Part shown: positions 41,036 through 47,550 of the stretch, one piece after another
Layout of the letters: every line of letters starts with the position of its first letter
Numbering within the stretch: position 1 is the stretch's first letter
Source of the DNA: Sphaerochaeta sp.
Lineage (GTDB): Bacteria > Spirochaetota > Spirochaetia > Sphaerochaetales > Sphaerochaetaceae
Assembly (NCBI GenBank): GCA_016342655.1
Contig: JAEINL010000024.1
Span: 1 to 47,550, forward strand
Length of the DNA: 47,550 nucleotides
Direction of reading: 5' to 3'
Made by a program: the position numbers and the translations under genes
Notes under the pieces: model-generated
What the model saw: the letters and a program-made list of their open reading frames with translations, nothing else
The model's database searches: none
What the model was told of the DNA's origin: nothing

Positions 41036-43389
41036 ATGAACCTTTTATCCCAAGAGTGAATCGCAAGTTTATCGGAAAATATCGACCAAAGATCGATGGT
41101 CCGGATAAAGCAAGCGGGAAAGCCTTGTTCGCTGACGACATGACCATCAAGATGCGTTTCCCTGACATGTTGTATGCCAAGGTCCTGAGAAGCCCCTATC
41201 CTAACGCCCGAATCAAGAGTTTTGATTGCAGTAAGGCTGAGGCGCTATCTGGTGTGGCAACCGTCATGACCTACAAGGATCCAGAGTTTTCTTCCCTTAA
41301 GCTTACCAACGCCGGTTGGACTGACTGCGTCGACACTGTAACCTGGGATCGGATGATGTTCGGGTATAGGGACAGACATGTGTTGGGCGAATTTGCCAGT
41401 TGGGTTGGGGATGAAATGGGTATTGCCGTAGCCGCTGAAACTGAAGAAATTGCAGAAGAGGCCCTCAGACTTATTGAGATTGATTGGGAAATCTTACCCT
41501 TTGTTCTCGACCCAATTGCTTCGATGCACCCTGATGCCCCAAAAGTGCACCCCGATATCTATCCTTCCAATATTCTCCCTCCTGATCCAACCGGGGGTCC
41601 TGACATCTTTGAAGATAGGGGAGATGTGGAAGCAAGTCTCGCTTCTGCTGATGCCGTGGTGACAGTGAATTCGACCCACCATAATGCAACCCAAGGCCAC
41701 ATGGATAATTGGTGCTGCCTCATGCAATGGGCGGAAGACCAGCTGACAGTGTGGTCGAATTCCTATGCTGCGGACCAGTTACGTATGCATATCAGCGAGA
41801 TGTTGGGATTGCCGCTTCATAGGATCCGTGCCATCGCCTCCTATGTTGGGGGACAGTTTGGACGAGGGGATACCGGGGACCAACCCTTTTTCCTCATTAC
41901 CGCGCTACTCTCACAGAAAACGGGTAAACCCGTCAAGTATAGGCATACCAGACATCAGAGTTTCCTCAATACCCGCCAGCCAGCCCAATACACCTGTAAA
42001 GCCGGAGCAAAGAAGGATGGTACCATAACCTCCTTGCATTTCAAATCCATTGGAAATGTAGGTGCGTATGCAGATCTCTCAATGTTTGCCTTAAAGTTTG
42101 TTCCCAAGGAACTCTCTGAGGTCGTTCTGGCCCATATACCCAATCTTCGGATGGAATCCTATGGTGTCTATACGAATGTCATCCCCGGTTGTATGATGCG
42201 TGGGGTCGGGAACTCCCAGTTCAACCTTATCCTTGCCCATGTCATGGACGCTTTGGCCGAAGAGCTGGGTATGGATCCTATTGATCTGTGCATCAAGAAT
42301 TTTGCCCATGAGTGGGAGACGTTGCCTAGCAAGAGCCTGAAGGAAGTGCTACGCGTAGGTTCTGAGAGAATCCAGTGGAAGGAAAAGAGAAATATTCCTG
42401 GCAAGGGTCCTTTCTTTGATGGGGTATCCAAACGTGGGGTCGGATTTTCTTGTCACCCCTCCTGGCATGCGGAATGGCAAGAGGAAAGACGGGGGAAGGT
42501 CCAAGTTTCCCTCACCCTTAACCCTGACTGCACCGTATTGCTTAATGCAGCCTCCATAGAAGTGGGCGGAGGTTCCAATACCTGCAATGTCTTGGGATGC
42601 GCTGAGGCTTTGGATTTTCTCGGGATAGGTATCGAAGACATCCACTGGACGAGTATCGTCGATACCAATGATGGTATCAAGGACTGCGTGCAGACTGACA
42701 GCGCGGTCTCCTACCTGCAATCGGAAGTCATGATTGATTCGGCAAAAGAACTCCAGGAAAAACTCAAGGAAGCAGCGGCCTCGATACTCAAACTCAAGCC
42801 CTCTGAGATTGGGTTCCAAGAGGGAAAGGTTCTGGTTGCCTCTCAACCCATGCTTGATATGACAATCAAGGAATTGCTGCGTAAAGGGGACAATGCTCCC
42901 ATTACCATACTAAAAAGCAGAGCACCTGATGTTGCTCTGACCGGGATTCCCTTTTTTGCAAACTTTGCTGAAGTTGAAGTGGATACCAGTACCGGTAAGG
43001 TTACTGTAGTGAAATTGGTTGTCGTGAATGATTGCGGAACGGTGATGTTTGCCTCTGGGGCGGAAGCCCAACAGATTGGCGGACAGTGCATGGGTATGGG
43101 TGAAGCCTTGACTGAAGAGATTATCTACGACCAGAAGACAGGCATTCCACTCAATTTCAACTGGATCGACTATACCATTCCAACGATGGCCGATATGCCG
43201 GATATCGACCCGATACTTCTTGAGGTCTGGAAAGGGACAGGTGAATATGGAGCCTGTGGTATTGGAGAAGGCACCGTTTCGTGTACCCCTGGAGCAATCC
43301 AAAATGCGATTTACAACGCCATTGGGGTTAGGGTGAATGATATTCCGGTCAAACCGGAAAAAATTCTTAAAGCTCTGGGAAAAAACTGA
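41032..43389 (+). CDS. Molybdenum hydroxylase, molybdopterin-binding catalytic subunit
   Basis: A 785-residue large subunit. The N-terminal region (PKIDGPDKASGKALFADD) and C-terminal molybdopterin domains are complete. YVGGQFGRGDTGDQ replaces the usual GGGFGGK loop, MMRGVGNSQFN the RGFG-PQ loop, and GEYGACGIGEG carries the catalytic Glu at the site of Glu1261 in bovine xanthine oxidase. The unusual loops imply a substrate other than xanthine. Family members hydroxylate aromatic heterocycles or aldehydes, or dehydroxylate aromatic acyl-CoA. It is co-translated with the 2Fe-2S subunit and lies 9 bp before the FAD subunit. Substrate unknown. Confidence 0.9.
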   Translation: MNEPFIPRVNRKFIGKYRPKIDGPDKASGKALFADDMTIKMRFPDMLYAKVLRSPYPNARIKSFDCSKAEALSGVATVMTYKDPEFSSLKLTNAGWTDCVDTVTWDRMMFGYRDRHVLGEFASWVGDEMGIAVAAETEEIAEEALRLIEIDWEILPFVLDPIASMHPDAPKVHPDIYPSNILPPDPTGGPDIFEDRGDVEASLASADAVVTVNSTHHNATQGHMDNWCCLMQWAEDQLTVWSNSYAADQLRMHISEMLGLPLHRIRAIASYVGGQFGRGDTGDQPFFLITALLSQKTGKPVKYRHTRHQSFLNTRQPAQYTCKAGAKKDGTITSLHFKSIGNVGAYADLSMFALKFVPKELSEVVLAHIPNLRMESYGVYTNVIPGCMMRGVGNSQFNLILAHVMDALAEELGMDPIDLCIKNFAHEWETLPSKSLKEVLRVGSERIQWKEKRNIPGKGPFFDGVSKRGVGFSCHPSWHAEWQEERRGKVQVSLTLNPDCTVLLNAASIEVGGGSNTCNVLGCAEALDFLGIGIEDIHWTSIVDTNDGIKDCVQTDSAVSYLQSEVMIDSAKELQEKLKEAAASILKLKPSEIGFQEGKVLVASQPMLDMTIKELLRKGDNAPITILKSRAPDVALTGIPFFANFAEVEVDTSTGKVTVVKLVVVNDCGTVMFASGAEAQQIGGQCMGMGEALTEEIIYDQKTGIPLNFNWIDYTIPTMADMPDIDPILLEVWKGTGEYGACGIGEGTVSCTPGAIQNAIYNAIGVRVNDIPVKPEKILKALGKN

Positions 43390-43398
43390 GGAACAACC

Positions 43399-45780
43399 AT
43401 GGGAATGCGCAATTTCGAACATATTTCTGTCAAGACATTGGATGAAGCGGCCCGACTGCTTGCTTCGCAAAAACACAAAGTATCTGCCATAGCAGGCGGT
43501 ACCGACCTTCTGGGAATCCTGAAGGATGATGTCCATCCTGAATACCCTGAGGCTCTCATCGACCTCAAGACCATAGAAGGTTTGGATTTCATCCGCCAGG
43601 ATCCAAAGGGTATAACCATCGGGGCCATGACCAATCTCTCTACAATCTTTACGAGCAACCTGATCCAAAAAACCCTCCCTCTGCTTTCCGAGGCCGCCCA
43701 TGCAGTGGCATCCCCGCAGGTTAGAAACATGGGAACCCTCGGTGGTAACCTCTGTCAGGAACCCCGGTGTTGGTACTACCGCAATTACAACAATGCTTTC
43801 CATTGCCTGCGAAAGGATGGTGACAATTGCCCTGCACTCACGGGTGAGAACCGTTTCCATTCGGTCTTCGGATCAATGCGCGTAGGCACTCCCTCCTGTT
43901 GTTCCAGTTGCCCTGATTCCATCGACATCCCCCTCTATATGGAGAAGATCAGAGCCGGAGAGATCGAAGAGGCAAGTGCAATCATTCTTGAGCACAACCC
44001 CATGCCTGCCATTACAGGCAGGGTATGTCCCCATTTTTGTGAACAAGGCTGCAACCGTAAGGAGCAAGACAGCCCTGTTTCCATTCGTTCGGTTGAACGG
44101 CATATAGGCGATTACCTTCTGGAACAGACAAAACGCCATACGCCCTCAGCTGCTCGGGCAAAGGGCAAGAAGGTTGCAGTGGTGGGAGGGGGTCCTGCAG
44201 GACTTTCCTGTGCCTATTATTTGCAGCTCAAAGGCTATGAAGTCACAATCTTTGAAAAACAGCCCAAACTCGGAGGTATGCTCCGCTATGGGATCCCTGA
44301 TTTCCGCCTTTCTGCGCAGATATTGGACAAACAAATAGAAGCTTTGCTGATACAAGGGATCAAGGTGAAAACTGATGCGAAGCTGGGAAAGGACTTTAGC
44401 CTTGCATCACTCAAGGCTGAAGGCTACCAATCCATTTTCCTAGCTTTGGGATCCTGGAAAGCCAAGGAAATGGGAATCCCAAAAGAAAGTCATCCTAACA
44501 TTCTTACGGGCCTTTCCTTCCTTGAAAGGGTAAAGCTCCTAGGTCCTCCTACGCTTACAGGAACGGTCGCAGTAGTCGGTGGTGGCAATACCGCTATTGA
44601 TGCTGCCCGAACGGCATTGCGCTCAGGTGCAGAAAAAGTTGTCTTGTTGTACAGACGTACGCGCTTGGAGATGCCTGCTGAAAACGAGGAGATTGAAGAT
44701 GCGGAGAAGGAAGGGATTGAACTACACTTCTTGGTAGCTCCCAAGCACGTTGTAACTGAAAATTCCACCCTTACAGGTCTTCAGTGTTGTCGGATGGAAC
44801 TTGGAGCTCCCGACTCCTCAGGAAGGCCCAGACCTGTTGAGATCAAGGACAGTGAATTCCTTTTCCCTGCGGATTGGATTATTTCCGCCATTGGCCAGAC
44901 ACAGGATTTGGAAGGTCTTGATTCCGAACTGAAGCGTTCTGCTTGGAATGGCATCGAATCTGACTCTGAAACCTTTGCAACCAACATCCCAGGCTTGTAT
45001 GCAGGAGGGGATGTGGTAAGTGGCCCTGCAACAGTGGTCGAAGCTATTGCCGCTGGGCGCAAGGCGGCCCTAGCAATTGAAGAATACTTACAGGGAAAAA
45101 ACAGCAAGATAGAGAAAAAACTTGTTGCCGGACCACAGGAACTTCATACGATCAACGAGAAGGCTCTTGTTTCCTCTCCTAGGATTTCTGTTGATGACTT
45201 GGATCCTCAAGAGCGCACTATGATTAAGGAAGACTACAAGACCGTCGATTTCAAGAGAGTCAGTCTTGAAGCCTACCGTTGTATTGACTGCAGTTGTGTA
45301 GCAGTAAACGCCTCCGATCTTGCTCCTGCCTTGCTGACCTTGGAAGCTTTAATAAAAACGACAAAACGGACGATAGCAGCGCAGGATTTCTTCACTGTCA
45401 GATCCATGGCTACGACCGTGCTTGCAGACGATGAGCTGGTTTCTGAGATTTTCATCCCTACACCCTTGGAAAATACCACGTTCAATTTCCAGAAGTTCCG
45501 CATCAGGAACTCCATTGACTTTCCTATGGTGAGCGTCGCCTCGTGCCTTACGTTTGAGAAGGGGAAGATACAGAGAGCCCGCATTGCTTTTGGAGCTGTG
45601 GCTCCCATTCCCTTCAGGGCAAGAAGTGTGGAGGAATTTCTGATTGGAAAAGAAGCGACGGAAGAGATAGCTGCCCTGGCAGGGGAACTCGCCGTGAAGG
45701 ATTCCTTTCCATTGGAAAAGAACCGATACAAGCTGACGATTCTCAAGGGACTGCTTAGGAAGGCGATCCTGACGGTATAG
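43399..45780 (+). CDS. Molybdenum hydroxylase FAD subunit with an inserted GltD-like NAD(P)H oxidoreductase
   Basis: A 793-residue protein, nearly three times the usual 280-300. Residues 1-159 are the first half of a CoxM/XdhB-type FAD domain (AIAGGTDLLGILK, NMGTLGGNLCQEPRCWYY) with Cys119, 124, 136 and 144, recalling the cluster loop of 4-hydroxybenzoyl-CoA reductase beta. Residues 160-620 are a complete GltD-like module: a Fer4-type entry (CPDSIDIPLYMEKIRAGE, GRVCPHFCEQGCNR), FAD motif VVGGGPAGLSCAYYL (261-275), NAD(P) motif VVGGGNTAIDAART and a final GGDVVSGPATVVEAIAAGRK. After EAYRCIDCSCVAVN the FAD domain resumes (NASDLAPALLTLEAL) and finishes. The insertion should let the hydroxylase exchange electrons directly with NAD(P)H. 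Last gene of this operon. Confidence 0.9.
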   Translation: MGMRNFEHISVKTLDEAARLLASQKHKVSAIAGGTDLLGILKDDVHPEYPEALIDLKTIEGLDFIRQDPKGITIGAMTNLSTIFTSNLIQKTLPLLSEAAHAVASPQVRNMGTLGGNLCQEPRCWYYRNYNNAFHCLRKDGDNCPALTGENRFHSVFGSMRVGTPSCCSSCPDSIDIPLYMEKIRAGEIEEASAIILEHNPMPAITGRVCPHFCEQGCNRKEQDSPVSIRSVERHIGDYLLEQTKRHTPSAARAKGKKVAVVGGGPAGLSCAYYLQLKGYEVTIFEKQPKLGGMLRYGIPDFRLSAQILDKQIEALLIQGIKVKTDAKLGKDFSLASLKAEGYQSIFLALGSWKAKEMGIPKESHPNILTGLSFLERVKLLGPPTLTGTVAVVGGGNTAIDAARTALRSGAEKVVLLYRRTRLEMPAENEEIEDAEKEGIELHFLVAPKHVVTENSTLTGLQCCRMELGAPDSSGRPRPVEIKDSEFLFPADWIISAIGQTQDLEGLDSELKRSAWNGIESDSETFATNIPGLYAGGDVVSGPATVVEAIAAGRKAALAIEEYLQGKNSKIEKKLVAGPQELHTINEKALVSSPRISVDDLDPQERTMIKEDYKTVDFKRVSLEAYRCIDCSCVAVNASDLAPALLTLEALIKTTKRTIAAQDFFTVRSMATTVLADDELVSEIFIPTPLENTTFNFQKFRIRNSIDFPMVSVASCLTFEKGKIQRARIAFGAVAPIPFRARSVEEFLIGKEATEEIAALAGELAVKDSFPLEKNRYKLTILKGLLRKAILTV

Positions 45781-46061
45781 GCTCATTGCAAATATAACAC
45801 TTAGCATGAATGTTGAAGCATCGGGTAGGATCATCAATTGAGGCTCAGGTTCGGCCTTGGAACCTGCTTACGAACAAGCGTTCCCTGTGAAGTGTTTTAT
45901 CGGTCCGGACCAAATCTCTCTTGGTGATAACTGACTTTTGGAAAGGTTTTTAGAAACTTCACTCGAGAAGGCTTTTTGTCATGAAGCAATCGGCCACTAC
46001 AAAGCTATCTTGAATTTACATGATCATTAAGATATAAGTATGATTGCAAAACAGAAACACG
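45781..46061. other. Intergenic, one short unassigned open stretch
   Basis: About 280 bp. A 30-codon plus-strand open stretch (45842-45934) ends LEPAYEQAFPVKCFIGPDQI plus a few residues before a TGA; it looks protein-like but has no start, so it may be a gene scrap. No strong terminator after the FAD subunit is apparent. Confidence 0.25.
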
Positions 46062-46157
46062 AACCGGTATGGTAGTCCGGTTGACCGAAGGGTCCAGTAG
46101 CCTTTGCACAGTATTGTGCATTGTCCAGTTTTTGCTCATGTAGGGGTATTTTGCCCT
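46062..46157 (+). promoter_or_regulatory. Structured leader of the yjdF-type gene, candidate riboswitch
   Basis: Three hairpins fill the 110 bp before the start codon: AACCGG/CCGGTT (46062-46082), TGCACA-GTAT-TGTGCA (46105-46120) and AGGG/CCCT (46142-46157), the last next to the GAGGAG ribosome-binding site. yjdF genes in Firmicutes are often controlled by the yjdF riboswitch. I cannot confirm that motif's conserved bases from memory, so this is a candidate by position and structure only. Confidence 0.4.
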
Positions 46158-46169
46158 GAGGAGCGAATA

Positions 46170-46577
46170 ATGGACAATTTTACCATATGTAACATTTTTT
46201 TCGATGGACAATTCTGGATAGCCATAATTACACGATTGCAAGATGGTGAATATCATGAAGCTCGGTACACTTTTGGGCCAGAACCAACGGGACCTGAGAT
46301 TCTACAATGGTCGGATTCAATTCTTCCGACGTTACCATTTGTGAAAGTTGAAAAACCAACAGCGTTAAAAAAAATACTCTTGCCTTCTTGTTCTCGTGTT
46401 TCTTCCAAAGACCGTTATAAAGAAGCCAACACTAAACACTTGAAAGAAAAACAGAAAATAAAACATTCGAAAAAACAGATGGAGAAGAAGTTGCAATATC
46501 AGTCTAAGAAAGAAAACGAAAAGAAAAACGCAAACACTGAACAGCCGATCTTTCTTCAACTTGAACAAAAGGATTAA
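46170..46577 (+). CDS. yjdF: YjdF-type (DUF2992) protein
   Basis: A 135-residue cytoplasmic protein. The first 65 residues match the YjdF/DUF2992 pattern: FTICNIFFDGQFWIAIITRL, then YHEARYTFGPEPTGPEILQW. The rest is a very basic Lys/Glu/Gln-rich tail (KEKQKIKHSKKQMEKKLQ), probably a coiled coil or disordered, as in other YjdF proteins. Biological role is unknown; its riboswitch class binds azaaromatic compounds, suggesting toxin response. Start is the ATG at 46170 after GAGGAG; an ATG 22 codons upstream lies inside the structured leader. Low GC compared with the hydroxylase operon, so perhaps acquired. Confidence 0.8.
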   Translation: MDNFTICNIFFDGQFWIAIITRLQDGEYHEARYTFGPEPTGPEILQWSDSILPTLPFVKVEKPTALKKILLPSCSRVSSKDRYKEANTKHLKEKQKIKHSKKQMEKKLQYQSKKENEKKNANTEQPIFLQLEQKD

Positions 46578-46749
46578 GGATTCAAGTGCAAGTGGAAGCG
46601 TTCATCGAATCCAATGGTTGGGTAAGGTGTACCCACATGTTGGTATGAAGCTTACAAAGAAATAGGAATAGGACTAGGTAGAGAGACCTTTGATGCGGAT
46701 TCTGATGCGACTTCCTGAATATCAATGACCACACATCTGAACAATAAAA
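46578..46749. other. Intergenic, no gene seen
   Basis: Nothing recognised between the yjdF-type gene and the terminator hairpin; together with 46788-46942, about 330 bp is without a gene apart from that hairpin. Confidence 0.35.
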
Positions 46750-46787
46750 AACCCCTTTCCGATAATTTCTTATCTGAAAGGGGTTTA
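46750..46787 (-). terminator. Intrinsic terminator, strongest on the minus strand
   Basis: AAACCCCTTTC with GAAAGGGGTTT forms the outer stem and GATAA-TTTC-TTATC the inner one. On the minus strand the stem is followed by a run of T's (TTTTTTATT). It could end yjdF transcription in the plus direction as well, but no T-run follows there. Confidence 0.75.
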
Positions 46788-46942
46788 GTGTATGCGGTAG
46801 ACTGGACTTCCAGATACGATCAGAACAAAGATTCAAGGTACTCAAGGAGATTTGTTAACCGAGGCAGAATTCCCAGAATTAGATAACTCCTGGTAAAGTT
46901 ACTGCGCTGTGAAACTCCCCCGTAATTGAACGGAAGGTTCTG

Positions 46943-47140
46943 TTGAGTACACCCACGATGGTAAGTTTTACTGATAGGGATGTTCGTCAATATAAGGGAG
47001 CTCTCCCATATGCTGAATCAATTCAGGACTATGCTTTTGGAGTGCCCTCGTTCAAGCATTGTGACACTCAGGCAATTGATAGATATATTGCTGCATTCAA
47101 AAAAGTATTTACTCAGATTGATGTATTAGTAGAGGCCTGA
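46943..47140 (+). pseudogene. C-terminal fragment of a DegT/DnrJ/EryC1-type aminotransferase
   Basis: The open frame ends at 47140. Its last 40 residues, from YAESIQDYAFGVPSFKHCDT to AIDRYIAAFKKVFTQIDVL, resemble the C-terminus of DegT/DnrJ/EryC1/StrS sugar aminotransferases (a 'CPxAE...PxFKH...IDQYVxAFRKV' pattern). The PLP-binding Lys and about 350 upstream residues are absent, and the 5' part has no ribosome-binding site. It is therefore a remnant, lying just left of a tRNA fragment where integrative elements often leave scraps. Confidence 0.45.
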
Positions 47141-47232
47141 CTTGATAAAAGAAGTTGCTGAAGCAAGAATTTGAAGGCATCATTGCTTTCATTTCAGAAG
47201 TCGGAATGACTTTTCGTTGTCCCTAAAAGAAG

Positions 47233-47251
47233 AAAACTCACAAGGAGTTTT
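47233..47251 (-). terminator. Terminator of the former tRNA gene
   Basis: AAAACTC/GAGTTTT with a five-base loop, six bases past the tRNA 3' end on the minus strand. Confidence 0.5.
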
Positions 47252-47256
47252 CTCTT

Positions 47257-47298
47257 TGGGCCAAGAAGGACTTGAACCTTCGCCCCACGGATTATGAG
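47257..47298 (-). tRNA. 3' half of a tRNA-Met (CAT), likely attachment-site remnant
   Basis: On the minus strand: anticodon loop CTCATAA, variable region, T arm GAAGG-TTCAAGT-CCTTC (perfect 5-bp stem, canonical T loop), acceptor strand TTGGCCC and discriminator A. The matching 5' half (GGGCCAA and D arm) is missing; upstream sequence is AT-rich and unrelated and cannot pair with the anticodon stem. This is what remains when an integrative element inserts into a tRNA gene and carries a replacement 3' end. The element would lie to the right. Confidence 0.6.
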
Positions 47299-47550
47299 AG
47301 CTCTTTAAGTCACATCTATTTTGTCCTATTCTGTTCGTAAATCTCGATTTTGTAAAGCATTATTGAACAATAGAAAACAGCGTAAAACCTCTTGATATTG
47401 GTACATGTGTTGGTATTTTGGAACAGTTATTAGTTGAGTTAACAAATATAATGTATCCGGATGGGATTTCGAAGTGTAAGCCGAAAATGGATTTTTCCTC
47501 CTACCTTAAATACGGTGGGTAAATCCGGTCAATTTATAGCTAGATTTTGT
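47299..47550. other. AT-rich DNA beyond the tRNA fragment, possible start of an integrated element
   Basis: No open frame of useful length on either strand. ATTGGTACATGTGTTGGTAT near 47396 has a repeated TTGGTA around the palindrome ACATGT and could be an integrase arm site. The window ends before any gene. Confidence 0.3.

Noticed and set aside
42910..43860. 316-codon minus-strand open frame across the molybdenum subunit/FAD subunit junction
   Set aside because: Spans two well-supported genes antisense, no domain recognisable.

Overview
The window looks like chromosome of an anaerobic spirochaete, most likely Sphaerochaeta-like. This is inferred from overall protein character, a spirochaete-style lipobox, and the mix of pyruvate formate-lyase, hybrid sensor kinases and GGDEF/HD-GYP proteins. 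I could run no search, so the taxonomy is an impression. I recognise no rRNA operon, complete tRNA or CRISPR array.

Layout. (1) 1 to about 9.1 kb is AT-rich accessory DNA: small secreted or hypothetical proteins, a truncated IS1634-type transposase, other gene remnants, an AAA/ABC-type ATPase with a CxxC pair that may be a defence protein (2835-5045), and a catalytic-domain-only tyrosine recombinase (5311-5895). (2) 9.2-17.7 kb holds an aldo/keto reductase (YghZ type), a signalling operon (CheR, a hybrid histidine kinase split by an in-frame stop, and a REC-PAS-PAS-GGDEF-HD-GYP protein), and a peroxide operon (glutathione peroxidase plus an OhrR-type repressor). A decayed lipocalin gene follows. 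(3) 18.1-22.6 kb has a NapH/NosR-like membrane iron-sulfur protein and a small secreted partner, divergent from an OmpR/EnvZ-type two-component system. (4) 22.8-28.6 kb is an anaerobic/oxygen-response block: pflA, pflB, a divergent FNR-like regulator with a perfect CRP/FNR-type palindrome between them, a CBS-domain protein and a hemerythrin/PAS (DUF438-type) protein. (5) 28.6-34.8 kb holds a long-chain polyprenyl diphosphate synthase and a type II NADH dehydrogenase with a C-terminal membrane domain, divergent from a lipoprotein made of three FMN-binding-like repeats. Together these resemble the Gram-positive flavin-based extracellular electron transfer (EET) locus. (6) 35.0-40.3 kb is one tight operon, ubiD - mqnP/ubiA - ubiX - ABC importer (binding protein, ATPase, permease), suggesting quinone synthesis from an imported aromatic precursor. 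(7) 40.5-45.8 kb encodes a three-subunit molybdenum hydroxylase whose FAD subunit carries a complete GltD-like NAD(P)H oxidoreductase inserted inside it. (8) 45.8-47.55 kb holds a yjdF-type gene behind a hairpin-rich leader, an aminotransferase fragment, and the 3' half of a tRNA-Met, which looks like the attachment site of an integrated element continuing to the right.

The most interesting reading is that blocks 5 and 6 form one system. NADH would be oxidised by the membrane-anchored dehydrogenase, electrons would go to a (demethyl)menaquinone-like quinone built from the local polyprenyl synthase and the UbiD/MqnP/UbiX enzymes, and then to a surface lipoprotein carrying several covalently bound flavins. 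The ABC importer co-transcribed with the quinone genes suggests precursor salvage. The families are visible in the sequence; the pathway is inference.
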